The notes under the pieces were generated by a model that was not told where the DNA came from, made no database searches, and worked only from the letters and a program-made list of their open reading frames with translations. From assembly GCA_021812785.1 (NCBI GenBank), contig JAKAMR010000029.1, forward strand, positions 1 through 27,174: a stretch of DNA of 27,174 nucleotides. Reading direction: 5' to 3'. How positions within the stretch are numbered: position 1 is the first letter of the stretch; every line of letters begins with the position of its first letter. The position numbers and the translations under genes are program-made. Source of the DNA: Nitrospirota bacterium. Lineage in GTDB: Bacteria; Nitrospirota; Thermodesulfovibrionia; Thermodesulfovibrionales; JdFR-88. Shown piece by piece: positions 15,324 to 22,624 of the stretch.

Positions 15324-15833
15324 TCATTTCCAGGATTTTTTGCCCGAAGCCACCTTGGAAAAATTTACCTTCAGCTCATAGATGAGTCCGGAAACGCCCT
15401 TTTCCTCCTCGGCTGAAAGATTGCCTTTGGTCTTTTCCTTCAGCATGCCTATGGAGTCTATGATGTATTTGGCCTCAGGGAGGTTTGGCTCCGTGGGGAC
15501 CTCACCAAGTCCCATTGTCATATAGGCCATCCCGGCCAGGTTCACTATGAAAGAGAGGAAATCGGGACCATCATGCACATGCCCTTCCCGATGTTCACGG
15601 TGTTGCCCTTCATGATGCTCACCATGCTGCCCTTCGTGAATATCTTTTGGTTTCCCCTCGTGCGCCGCCTGCTCTTCCGTTTTAGCGGCGGGCGTTTTTG
15701 GAGCTGCGGGGCCCTGTTCCTTTTTGGGCGGCACGGCAGCTTCCGCTCTGGGGCTGCCTTGTGCCTCCCCCGCTATTGGGTTTCCTTGTGAATCCATTGT
15801 CCTTCTGTCTCTGACCTCGAATTTTTCTCCCAT
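15324..15833 (-). CDS. DUF1844 protein with a histidine-rich repeat linker
   Basis: A 169-residue protein of the DUF1844 family, common in Nitrospirota, Desulfobacterota and Acidobacteriota; function unknown. The N-terminus GEKFEVRDRR is the family opening and supports the ATG at 15833. The conserved C-terminal domain (about 91-165) contains DFLSFIVNLAGMAYMTMGLGE, the YIIDSIGMLKEKTKGNLS helix and LIYELKVNF. Between them lies a proline/alanine-rich linker and a segment (58-87, DNA 15573-15662) with nine histidines, built from two copies of HEGQH(G/R)EH and a degenerate third; this insert could bind metal and is unusual. The protein has no signal peptide. The promoter -35 is TTGACA at 15865-15870, and the leader is very short. 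Confidence 0.85.
   Translation of the reverse strand: MGEKFEVRDRRTMDSQGNPIAGEAQGSPRAEAAVPPKKEQGPAAPKTPAAKTEEQAAHEGKPKDIHEGQHGEHHEGQHREHREGHVHDGPDFLSFIVNLAGMAYMTMGLGEVPTEPNLPEAKYIIDSIGMLKEKTKGNLSAEEEKGVSGLIYELKVNFSKVASGKKSWK
15573..15662 (-). repeat. Histidine-rich octapeptide repeat within the DUF1844 gene
   Basis: Residues 58-87 contain nine histidines. Two tandem octapeptides, HEGQHGEH and HEGQHREH, are followed by REGHVHD. Repeat units of this kind expand and contract by slippage and often bind nickel, zinc or cobalt. Confidence 0.75.
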
Positions 15834-15841
15834 GGTTTTAT

Positions 15842-15870
15842 ACTTTATAAAAACACAGGCGTCCTGTCAA
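15842..15870 (-). promoter_or_regulatory. Promoter of the DUF1844 gene
   Basis: On the minus strand, TTGACA (15865-15870) is a perfect -35. Candidate -10 boxes are TATAAA (15844-15849, 15-base spacer) and TAAAGT (15842-15847, 17-base spacer). Either leaves at most 10 bases before the ATG at 15833, so the leader is very short or absent. Confidence 0.55.
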
Positions 15871-15877
15871 TTTGACA
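15865..15877. promoter_or_regulatory. Palindrome of two divergent -35 hexamers
   Basis: TGTCAA-T-TTGACA is a perfect 6-base inverted repeat around one T. The left arm is the -35 box of the DUF1844 gene on the minus strand. The right arm (15872-15877) is a consensus -35 reading towards the antiporter gene, with GATTAT (preceded by TGT) 16 bases on. It could be a shared RNA polymerase site or an operator for a dimeric regulator. Confidence 0.45.
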
Positions 15878-15967
15878 AACGTGAAAATACTGTGATTATC
15901 CCATGAAAGAAATTTGCCCCGAGGCACTGCCAAAAAAAATTCCTTGCCGGATTTTCGCGCCGGGGCC

Positions 15968-15976
15968 TGCTATAAT
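15968..15976 (+). promoter_or_regulatory. Extended -10 promoter of the antiporter gene
   Basis: TGCTATAAT is an exact extended -10 element. Transcription would start near 15983, giving a leader of about 32 bases with only a weak AAAGGGC before the ATG at 16015. Confidence 0.55.
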
Positions 15977-16014
15977 ATTTTTCAAAAAAAGGGAAGAGAA
16001 AAAGGGCTTTTCAT

Positions 16015-17397
16015 ATGGATGGCTCCAAAGCAGTTCAGGCACTTGGAGTGGCGCTGCCGCTCTGGAGCACGATCCCTTTTGCGGGCATGCTTCTTTCCAT
16101 AGCCTTGGGGCCTCTGCTTGCACCCCGCCTCTGGCACGGGCACTTCGGCAAGATATCGGCGTTTTGGGCGGTCTCCTCGATCATGTCTCTCTCCCTGGTT
16201 TTCGGGCAGACGGCGGTATCCGGCTTTTTGGAAATGCTCTTAAAAGAGTACCTGCCTTTCATTATCCTGATGGGGGCGCTTTACGTGATATCCGGGGGGA
16301 TCCTGATAACAGGCAGTTCATCGGGCACGCCGGGCTCGAACGCCGTCATGCTCCTTGCCGGCGCCCTTCTTGCCAGCCTCATGGGCACGACCGGCGCGGC
16401 CATGCTCCTTGTGCGCCCGCTTATCAGGGCGAATATGCGTCGAAAGAGCAGAACCCTTGTAATGATTTTCTTTATCTTTTCCGTGGCCAATATAGGCGGT
16501 GCGCTCACGCCTCTTGGCGATCCGCCGCTTTTACTGGGTTTTCTCATGGGGGTGCCCTTTTTCTGGACCTTGAAGCTCCTGCCGCATATGCTTCTGGCCA
16601 CATCGATTCTGCTTGCGGCTTATTACATTGCCGACAGGCGTATTTACAGATCGGAGCTTTTATATCCGGAGATGGAAAAGGCCATACAGCCGTGCGGTGT
16701 AAAAAGGTCTTTCAGGATCAGGGGTGCTAAAAATCTGATTTTTCTTGGTGTGGCGATAGGGGCCATGATAACCGGATCGAGGGCGCATCTGGGCCGGATC
16801 TGTTTTCTGGGGGGGCAAAGAGAGATCTCGGAGATGCTGCGGGATCTTATCGTGTTTCTGATGGGCCTTTTTTCGATGTTTTTTACGCCGCGGGACATAC
16901 GTGATGAGAACAGGTTCACATGGTTTCCGCTAAAAGAGGTGGCGGTGATCTTCGCCGGTCTGTTCATTACGATGACACCCTGTCTGGACATCCTGCAGGC
17001 CGGAGCGAACGGGCATCTGGGGTTCCTTGTACGCACTGTCAGGAAGCCCTCCCATTATTTCTGGGCCACCGGGGTGCTTTCCAGCTTCCTGGACAATGCG
17101 CCGGCATATCTGGCTTTTTTCAAGGCGGCCCTCGGGAATTTTTATCCGGGCATGGAGACCAGGGCCGCCGCGGGGCTTCTTATAAAGCAATATCCCCTCT
17201 ACCTGGAGGCCATCTCGGCCGGGTCCGTTTTCTTTGGCGCTTTCTCTTACATCGGAAACGCGCCCAACTTCATGGTCCGCTCCATATCGGAGGAATCCGG
17301 GATAGAGATGCCGGGCTTTACCGAGTATATTTTAAAATATTCATTGCCGGTGCTTTTGCCCCTGCTTGTGCTTGAAACATTTATCTTTTTCAGGTAA
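16015..17397 (+). CDS. NhaD-like sodium/proton antiporter (ion transporter superfamily)
   Basis: A 460-residue polytopic membrane protein with about twelve hydrophobic segments. The pattern fits the NhaD/ArsB/citrate-transporter superfamily: paired re-entrant motifs LMGTTGAAMLLVRPLI (about 122-137) in the first half and SSFLDNAPAYLAFF (about 360-373) in the second, with FSVANIGGALTPLGDPPLLLG between. These match NhaD-type Na+/H+ antiporters, which extrude sodium using the proton gradient; a role in pH or salt homeostasis is inferred. The universal stress gene begins 50 bases downstream in the same direction. The start is plausible but has a weak ribosome-binding site. Transport of an organic anion is the main alternative. 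Confidence 0.85.
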   Translation: MDGSKAVQALGVALPLWSTIPFAGMLLSIALGPLLAPRLWHGHFGKISAFWAVSSIMSLSLVFGQTAVSGFLEMLLKEYLPFIILMGALYVISGGILITGSSSGTPGSNAVMLLAGALLASLMGTTGAAMLLVRPLIRANMRRKSRTLVMIFFIFSVANIGGALTPLGDPPLLLGFLMGVPFFWTLKLLPHMLLATSILLAAYYIADRRIYRSELLYPEMEKAIQPCGVKRSFRIRGAKNLIFLGVAIGAMITGSRAHLGRICFLGGQREISEMLRDLIVFLMGLFSMFFTPRDIRDENRFTWFPLKEVAVIFAGLFITMTPCLDILQAGANGHLGFLVRTVRKPSHYFWATGVLSSFLDNAPAYLAFFKAALGNFYPGMETRAAAGLLIKQYPLYLEAISAGSVFFGAFSYIGNAPNFMVRSISEESGIEMPGFTEYILKYSLPVLLPLLVLETFIFFR

Positions 17398-17447
17398 AAA
17401 ATGGTTTTTATTTTTGATTTTTTGATTTGAAAGGCGGGCAAGTGAAG

Positions 17448-18320
17448 ATGCAGAAGATCCTTTTTGCAACACGTTTCGGGGACATGGCGTTTAACTCCCT
17501 TGAGACCCTGTTCGTCCTTAAAAAGGCGGGCTTAAGGCTCATCGTGCTTTGCCATATCATACCCAGGGAAGAAGTTGGCTTTGTGCCTTTCGGCGGCTAT
17601 CTGAAAAAAGAGGCGGATGAGCTGAAAGAACAGGCCAGGATCAAATTCGAGGATTGGCAGAGGGCAATTGCCAGGGCGGGGCTCGAAAGCAGGGTGATCA
17701 TAGGCGTGGGCGAACCGGTGCCGGAGGTCATCCGCACCGCCAGGGATGAGCATGTGGATATGCTTGTGGCAGGCAAGGGTTCCAGTACGCTTGATATCGC
17801 AAAGAGAAGCCCGGTCCCCTTGCTCGTGCACAGTTACATGGCCCAGTTCGAGGCGGAGGGCAAAAAGGCCGTAAGGGAAAACAAGCTCGTTTTCGACAGG
17901 CCTCTTCTGGCCGCGGGCGCGCCGGCGGCCTCACGGAAGGCCCTGTCCCTGCTTGAATCGCTTGCCGGGGCGGTGGAGAAGTCCGAGGTGGCTCATGTCC
18001 TTGAAAAAAAAGCGCTTTCTGACCCCGGGATCGGAAAAATAAAAGAAGAAGAAATGCTGCGCCTTAAAGGATATTGTGACGTCCTTCAAAAGACGGGGAT
18101 CGCCGCGGAGCCGCACCTTCTGGCAGGAAAGCCCGAAGAGGAGCTGATCAATGAGGCCAGGGCCGCCGGGTGCAGCATGATAATTGCCGCCACTTCGGAC
18201 AAGGAGCCCCCGGAAAACGCCGGCCTGGGGAGCATGGCCCGCAAACTTTGCGAGACATCGGAGTTCCCCCTTCTGCTTGTCCCGGTTACCCCCCTTTCAT
18301 ACCCGGAGGATTTGGACTAG
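17448..18320 (+). CDS. Universal stress protein with two UspA domains
   Basis: Tandem UspA-fold protein, about 290 residues from the ATG at 17448. The first domain (about 2-140) opens with KILFATRFGDMAFNSLE and contains the VDMLVAGKGSS segment; the second (about 150-285) has AAGCSMIIAATSD and ends with SEFPLLLVPV. The classic ATP-binding G-x2-G-x9-G(S/T) motif is not clearly intact in either half, so nucleotide binding is uncertain. GGCGGG nine bases upstream supports this ATG; a GTG at 17442 and a TTG at 17427 are in frame alternatives. It follows the antiporter gene closely, and Usp proteins often regulate or accompany such transporters. Confidence 0.85.
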   Translation: MQKILFATRFGDMAFNSLETLFVLKKAGLRLIVLCHIIPREEVGFVPFGGYLKKEADELKEQARIKFEDWQRAIARAGLESRVIIGVGEPVPEVIRTARDEHVDMLVAGKGSSTLDIAKRSPVPLLVHSYMAQFEAEGKKAVRENKLVFDRPLLAAGAPAASRKALSLLESLAGAVEKSEVAHVLEKKALSDPGIGKIKEEEMLRLKGYCDVLQKTGIAAEPHLLAGKPEEELINEARAAGCSMIIAATSDKEPPENAGLGSMARKLCETSEFPLLLVPVTPLSYPEDLD

Positions 18321-18340
18321 AATCTGGATAGAAGGGCGAA

Positions 18341-18370
18341 CGATTCAAATCGATTCAAATCGAATCAAAA
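18341..18370 (+). repeat. Tandem 10-base repeats before the DUF2249 gene
   Basis: CGATTCAAAT occurs twice without a gap (18341-18360) and a third, degenerate copy CGAATCAAAA follows. Each CGATT-CA-AATCG junction is also an inverted repeat. The array sits about 20 bases before the start codon and overlaps the expected operator region. Confidence 0.7.
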
Positions 18371-18391
18371 ACTTCAGGAGGAGAAACGGCA

Positions 18392-18634
18392 ATGAAGGAA
18401 CTCGTGAAGGAACTGGATGTCTCCAAACTTCCTCCCCCGCAAAGACACCCTCTGATATTCAAGACCTTTGACGAGCTTCCGGAAGGGGAAGCCTTCCTTC
18501 TTATCAACGATCATGACCCGAAACCGCTCTGGTACCAGTTCATGCATGAAAGAGAGGGCCGGTTCTCCTGGGAATACGTGGAGCAGGGGCCGGATGCCTG
18601 GAAGGTAAAGATAACGAAAACGAAAAAGGCCTGA
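18392..18634 (+). CDS. DUF2249-family small protein
   Basis: An 80-residue cytoplasmic protein covering one complete DUF2249 domain. The family pattern is clear: LDVSKLPPPQRHPLIFKTFDELPEGEAFLLIN, then DHDPKPLWYQF, then FSWEYVEQGPDAWKVKI. DUF2249 proteins often occur with haemerythrin, nitric-oxide or molybdenum-related genes in respiratory bacteria; a redox or nitrosative-stress role is only suggested by that association. AGGAGGAG lies about 10 bases before the ATG. Three tandem decamers lie just upstream and may be its operator. A pentaheme cytochrome gene follows after 74 bases. Confidence 0.85.
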   Translation: MKELVKELDVSKLPPPQRHPLIFKTFDELPEGEAFLLINDHDPKPLWYQFMHEREGRFSWEYVEQGPDAWKVKITKTKKA

Positions 18635-18708
18635 AGCTCCGCGGGCGGCCAATCGTAAAAATAAAAAAACAAAAAATTCATTTCCGGTCTGACGAAAGAG
18701 AGGTAAAA

Positions 18709-19476
18709 ATGTCAAAGCCCGGTCGTATACTTGCCTGCTCTTTTATCCTGTGCGGAGTTTTTGCTTTTTTATTTGTTACCGCGAAAGCCTCCAATGCGGA
18801 GGGCATCCCGAATTCCTGTGTGGAATGCCATTCCAAGCTGCCGCAAGGCAGCTTCGTGGGGGCCAAAGCCCACGGCTGGAAAGGCTCCGTTCACCAGATG
18901 CACGGGGTTACATGCGACAAGTGCCACGGTGGAAACCCTAATGCCGCAAAGAAGGAGGCTGCCCACAAGGGGGTCCTGGGTTCGAGCAATCCTGAAAGCA
19001 GGGTTTATTTCAAGAATGTCCCCTCAACATGCGGTGAATGCCACGGTGCGGAGGAATTCAAGTTCAAGCAGAGCCTCCACTACCGGAACCTGGAGAAAAC
19101 GGGCAAGGGCCCCGAGTGTGTGACGTGCCATGGTTCGATGATAATAACCGTGTTGACCCCGGCTGACATGGCGGCGGTGTGCGGCATGTGCCATAGTAAA
19201 ACCGGTATGGCACATGCTACCCCTGACATCCCCCAATACGCAAAGGCTGTATTGCTCTCGCTGAGGGAGGGCAGTGCCCTTATCAATGCGGATGAAGAAT
19301 TGTACCATCCCGCCAAGGGCTCTCCGGAGGCATCCGCATTGACCGATGCCCGGATAGCCTTGCATTCGGCCAAGCTGGACTGGCACAGGTTTGACCTCGA
19401 AACCATTACACGGCATCTTCTGAAAGCGTATGACTCCCTAGGGGAACTGCCTCCGAAGGAACAAAAAAATAAGTGA
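18709..19476 (+). CDS. Pentaheme c-type cytochrome (exported)
   Basis: A 255-residue periplasmic or membrane-anchored cytochrome with an N-terminal hydrophobic segment (about 7-25) acting as signal peptide or anchor. Five CXXCH haem sites are seen: 37-41, 69-73, 108-112, 137-141 and 158-162. Additional histidines (for example in GSVHQMHG) could be distal ligands. The C-terminal 90 residues lack haem sites and look helical. It is clearly related to the pentaheme cytochrome encoded at 21739-22458: the CVECHSKLPQG region, the GSVHQ-HGVTC-KCHGG segment and haem spacing agree. It faces the bc-type cluster across a shared terminator, so it may exchange electrons with it. GAGAGG precedes the ATG. 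Confidence 0.88.
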   Translation: MSKPGRILACSFILCGVFAFLFVTAKASNAEGIPNSCVECHSKLPQGSFVGAKAHGWKGSVHQMHGVTCDKCHGGNPNAAKKEAAHKGVLGSSNPESRVYFKNVPSTCGECHGAEEFKFKQSLHYRNLEKTGKGPECVTCHGSMIITVLTPADMAAVCGMCHSKTGMAHATPDIPQYAKAVLLSLREGSALINADEELYHPAKGSPEASALTDARIALHSAKLDWHRFDLETITRHLLKAYDSLGELPPKEQKNK

Positions 19477-19504
19477 AGGACGTTTCAGGAATGGGTGGAA
19501 TGCA

Positions 19505-19543
19505 AAAATAAAAGGGGCCCTATACCGGGGCCCCTTTTATTTT
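19505..19543. terminator. Bidirectional rho-independent terminator
   Basis: AAAAGGGGCCC and GGGCCCCTTTT form a long G/C stem flanked by A-rich and T-rich runs on both strands. It separates the convergent pentaheme cytochrome gene and the cytochrome b gene and should stop both transcripts. Confidence 0.85.
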
Positions 19544-19556
19544 CAATACAATGAGA

Positions 19557-20786
19557 TCAGGTCTTTCTCTTGCCTGCCGCAAGGACGATATAACTTATGA
19601 CCCAGACCCCTACCGTGGCGGCTATAGTGTAGCCGATCATCGCTTTGGGAGTGAGGTGAAGGACGTCTATATAGCCCGCGATTGCCGTCATCAGGATGAA
19701 CACGCCGCCGCCAAGGCCGAAGGCGGTCATGAAAGGCCTTGCAAGCGGGTTGGCGTTATAGTTCTGCGGCTCCTTCCAACGGTCCAGGAAGGGAATAAGC
19801 GCCAGGATGAGGAACACTGTTCCCGGGAAGATTACCCCGCCGATCGTCTCCGGCGTGAACTTGCCGCCCAGTATGGTTACGGACAGGTCGCCGGGTATAA
19901 GCTTCAGGAATCCGTATACCCACAGGAAGTACCAGTCCGGGCGCATGACGGGCGTTCCGGGCGATGGTGCGCCGTAGAGTTCAATAACGTTGATCGGAAC
20001 GTATGTGGCCAGCAGCTCAAGCGCAAAGAGCAGGAACAGGAAGAAGGGTATGCTGATGACTGCCTGTTCCGGCCATATCGGTATGCCGATGAGCCTCTTG
20101 CCGCCCTGTGCCTCGGGTCTTCCGGCATTGGCTCGCGGCTCCGTATGTTTTTGCTTCACGAGTATGACCATGTGCGCTCCGATAAGCCCGATGATTATCG
20201 CCGGGATCAGCATCACATGGAAGAAGAAGAACCGGGGGACCATCGCGGTGGAAGGGAACGTCCCGGCAAATATCAACCTGGACAACCAATCGCCCAGCCA
20301 CGGAATGGACTTGACCATGTAATAGGCGATAGACGTCGCGGTCACGGAGAACTGGCTGTAGGGAAGCAGGTAGCCTGTAAAGGCCGCGCCCAGCGATATG
20401 CCCATCAGAGCAAGGCCGACCAGCCAGTTGAGCTCTCTGGGCTTTCTGTACGCCCCGGTGAAGTAGACCCTCAGGAAATGCAGGATCAGGGAAGATACCA
20501 TGAGCATTGCGGACCAGTGATGAATGCGCCTGATGAGCATGCCCATCGGCTTTAAGTCCATCTGTACCACGCTGGCGTAAGCCGCCGGCACCATAGCGTG
20601 GAAGAGCGGCACCAGCCTCACTGAAGGCTCATAGAGGAAGCCCAGGAATATGCCGGTCAGCACCAGCGTGATGAACGAGAACAGCGCGACCTCCCCGAGC
20701 AGGTAAGTTGGATGGCTGGGGAACGTCTTGGTCAGGAACTTTTCATTGAACTTCTTAAGTTCAAGCCTTTCTTCAAACCATTTCAT
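19557..20786 (-). CDS. Cytochrome b of a bc/b6f-type complex (b6 and subunit IV fused)
   Basis: The membrane core of a quinol:acceptor oxidoreductase. In 409 residues it combines a cytochrome b6-like half and a subunit IV-like half. Haem-ligand histidines sit in the expected pairs: His89/90 with His103 in one helix, and His190 with His205 in RFFFFH and GAHMVILVKQKH. The Qo-site motif is PDWY (283-286) in place of PEWY; PDWY is the form associated with menaquinone-using complexes. The last third (about 310-405) adds two or three helices. The gene follows the Rieske gene by 21 bases and is last in the operon, ahead of a strong terminator. Confidence 0.93.
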   Translation of the reverse strand: MKWFEERLELKKFNEKFLTKTFPSHPTYLLGEVALFSFITLVLTGIFLGFLYEPSVRLVPLFHAMVPAAYASVVQMDLKPMGMLIRRIHHWSAMLMVSSLILHFLRVYFTGAYRKPRELNWLVGLALMGISLGAAFTGYLLPYSQFSVTATSIAYYMVKSIPWLGDWLSRLIFAGTFPSTAMVPRFFFFHVMLIPAIIIGLIGAHMVILVKQKHTEPRANAGRPEAQGGKRLIGIPIWPEQAVISIPFFLFLLFALELLATYVPINVIELYGAPSPGTPVMRPDWYFLWVYGFLKLIPGDLSVTILGGKFTPETIGGVIFPGTVFLILALIPFLDRWKEPQNYNANPLARPFMTAFGLGGGVFILMTAIAGYIDVLHLTPKAMIGYTIAATVGVWVISYIVLAAGKRKT

Positions 20787-20807
20787 TATGTTTTATACCT
20801 CGCCTTG

Positions 20808-21404
20808 TTATACCTGCGGTCCTATGGGGCCGGTGAAATCGCTTGTAAAGAAAACCGAGTCTCCCTGCAGCTTGATACCTATCTGGGCAAGCGGTATCGG
20901 TGCCGGGCCGCCTATGACCTTGGCCCCTTTAGCGGGGTCGAACATGCTGTTATGGCAAAAGCACTCCGTGAAAGAAGTATCCGGATTGGACGGGTTTTTC
21001 ACCCAGGATACTGTACAGCCCAGGTGCGTGCAGATGGCGCTGTAAGACACAAACCCCTGATCGGTGAGGTTGATCTTTGTAGGGGCAACGAAATCGGATT
21101 GCTTCAGTTTTATCAACTGCACGATGTTGGCCGGGTTTGACGTTTTGCCCTCGGGGTAGGCCAGCACCCAGTCCCCGTCCTTCATGTCTGATGCCTTCAC
21201 CGGGCTGCCGGCGTTTGCGCCTTTAGCGTACACCAGCTGGTCCCCCGGCTTGATGGTAGACACGTAACCAGCCTCCTGTGGAGGGGTCAGTACTTTAAGG
21301 AGTGAGAACATGGATGCGAACGCCCCCGCCATGGACGCCACCATGACGCCCAGGGTGAATTTACGGCGGGTTATGCCTTTTCCGGTCTGATTGTCTTCTA
21401 CCAT
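20808..21404 (-). CDS. Rieske iron-sulfur protein with Tat signal
   Basis: The Rieske [2Fe-2S] subunit that takes an electron from quinol at the Qo site. The 198-residue protein has a twin-arginine motif TRRKFTLG (12-19) and a transmembrane anchor (about 18-38). Cluster box I is CTHLGC (125-130) and box II is CFCHNS (148-153). All four ligands and the disulfide pair are present, but box II differs from the usual CPCHGS. The start at 21404 is set by AGGAGGAG about 6 bases upstream and by the Tat motif; a longer frame to 21494 lies inside the upstream gene. It overlaps the small membrane protein gene by 7 bases and precedes cytochrome b. Confidence 0.93.
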   Translation of the reverse strand: MVEDNQTGKGITRRKFTLGVMVASMAGAFASMFSLLKVLTPPQEAGYVSTIKPGDQLVYAKGANAGSPVKASDMKDGDWVLAYPEGKTSNPANIVQLIKLKQSDFVAPTKINLTDQGFVSYSAICTHLGCTVSWVKNPSNPDTSFTECFCHNSMFDPAKGAKVIGGPAPIPLAQIGIKLQGDSVFFTSDFTGPIGPQV

Positions 21405-21661
21405 AGCAACTCCTCCTCGCGGTCCTCCGACACCTCCCTGAATGGCAGGAATGCCTTGGCAAACAAGACGATGTTGATACCTGCAAGCAGGCATATGAAA
21501 GCAGTTAACGTACCCAGAACGTAGTTGCTGCCTTTGTCCGATATAAGCAGATACGCGAAAACCACTCCAAGCCCCAGCATCAACAATGACAGCAGCACAA
21601 TCAGTACGGCCAGGCCCCCCGAATACGAGGGTTTCTTTTGGTGAATGATCTCAAAGCTCAT
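21398..21661 (-). CDS. Small two-helix membrane protein in the bc-type operon
   Basis: An 87-residue protein with two hydrophobic segments (about 15-39 and 46-68) and short charged ends; the C-terminus (SEDREEELLW) is acidic. I do not recognise a named family. Its position between the pentaheme cytochrome and the Rieske gene, and the 7-base overlap with the latter, suggest a small structural subunit of the complex. The start at 21661 follows GGAGG by 9 bases; an upstream ATG 18 bases earlier lacks such a site. Confidence 0.8.
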   Translation of the reverse strand: MSFEIIHQKKPSYSGGLAVLIVLLSLLMLGLGVVFAYLLISDKGSNYVLGTLTAFICLLAGINIVLFAKAFLPFREVSEDREEELLW

Positions 21662-21712
21662 CTTATGCCCTCCAGGCATCGAATGTAATGAATTTACTCA
21701 TTAAACATTGTT

Positions 21713-21731
21713 CGCTCGCTTGCCGCTCGCT
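21713..21731 (-). repeat. Short direct repeat upstream of the small membrane protein gene
   Basis: CGCTCGCT (plus-strand reading) occurs at 21713-21720 and 21724-21731, an 11-base period in the short gap between the pentaheme cytochrome and small membrane protein genes. Nearby, TAATGA and TCATTA can pair. No function can be assigned. Confidence 0.4.
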
Positions 21732-21738
21732 GCCCATT

Positions 21739-22458
21739 TCAGTCCCTCTTTTCCAGTATCAGATATATGATATAACCCAGTATGAAGACGAAAATGGACC
21801 CGCCGAAGGCTATAAGCCCTATTACATAGGGGTCCAGGTCCTCCTTGATCTTGGGGACCACTGAGGGCCTTGTCCCGGCCACCTTCTGCTCGCCAAGTTT
21901 TATCTTCATTTTTGAAAGCATCTGCACGGTGGCCTCGGTAACGTTCATCGGATCGATCTGATCGAACCCGGTGGTGTCCTTGTGGCAGCTCTTGCAGAGC
22001 TGTGGCACTTCAGGTATCGCATTGTGGTGCGCCCCATGGCACTTGGCGCATGACGGTCCGCCCTTACCTTCCAGGTAAGCCTTGCCCATGATGCTTTTTG
22101 CGTACTCGGCAACCTCGGTGGCATGGCATTTGCCGCACGCGTCGAACTGGGCCTGCCCATGCGGAGCCCCGATGAACCCGTGGTCCTTGGACATCGCCTT
22201 GTCCATTGACGTTGCGGCCGGGTCTCCGCCGTGGCACATGTTGCAGGTTATGCCGTTTTGCTGATGCACGGAACCCGTCCACTCGGCAACGGGCTTTGCC
22301 AGCTCGCCGCCAAGGGTCTTGTGGCAGGTGACACAGGAGATGTTCTTTGCTGCGCCGCTTTTGTGCTGTGAAGCGTTTTTTTGCCCTAAGGCGCTTACTG
22401 CAAAGACCAAAGCCATTGCACAGATGAAGACCGCAAGACCAGATTTTTTTTCGATCAT
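21739..22458 (-). CDS. Pentaheme c-type cytochrome with C-terminal membrane anchor
   Basis: A 239-residue cytochrome exported by an N-terminal signal (about 1-25, ending near SALGQ). Five CXXCH sites lie at 42-46, 72-76, 108-112, 137-141 and 155-159. A C-terminal helix (about 210-234, VIGLIAFGGSIFVFILGY) anchors it with a short cytoplasmic tail. It is the likely electron acceptor from the Rieske protein, in the place taken by cytochrome c1 or f in other bc complexes. It is paralogous to the cytochrome at 18709-19476. It is the first gene after a 213-base gap with a strong hairpin and leads the small protein, Rieske and cytochrome b genes. Confidence 0.9.
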   Translation of the reverse strand: MIEKKSGLAVFICAMALVFAVSALGQKNASQHKSGAAKNISCVTCHKTLGGELAKPVAEWTGSVHQQNGITCNMCHGGDPAATSMDKAMSKDHGFIGAPHGQAQFDACGKCHATEVAEYAKSIMGKAYLEGKGGPSCAKCHGAHHNAIPEVPQLCKSCHKDTTGFDQIDPMNVTEATVQMLSKMKIKLGEQKVAGTRPSVVPKIKEDLDPYVIGLIAFGGSIFVFILGYIIYLILEKRD

Positions 22459-22624
22459 ATCCTCTGCCCCAGACGTTATTTGATGGAGATCATAAAAATC
22501 CCGTAATCAACAATTTCCAGAACCTGAATTGAAAATGGATGTTAAATAATTAGCAGGCAATGCGTTGTTTGTCAATATTTCTGCATTTCGGAGGTTCTCG
22601 ACGGGCAGGCTGCTGGGAGGTGAA

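Noticed and set aside
16015..17397. Arsenite efflux pump ArsB.
   Set aside because: The superfamily is the same, but no ars genes are nearby and the motifs read more like NhaD.
19551..20555. Open frame of 334 codons on the plus strand.
   Set aside because: It is antisense to cytochrome b, has a low-complexity charged composition and begins inside the terminator region.
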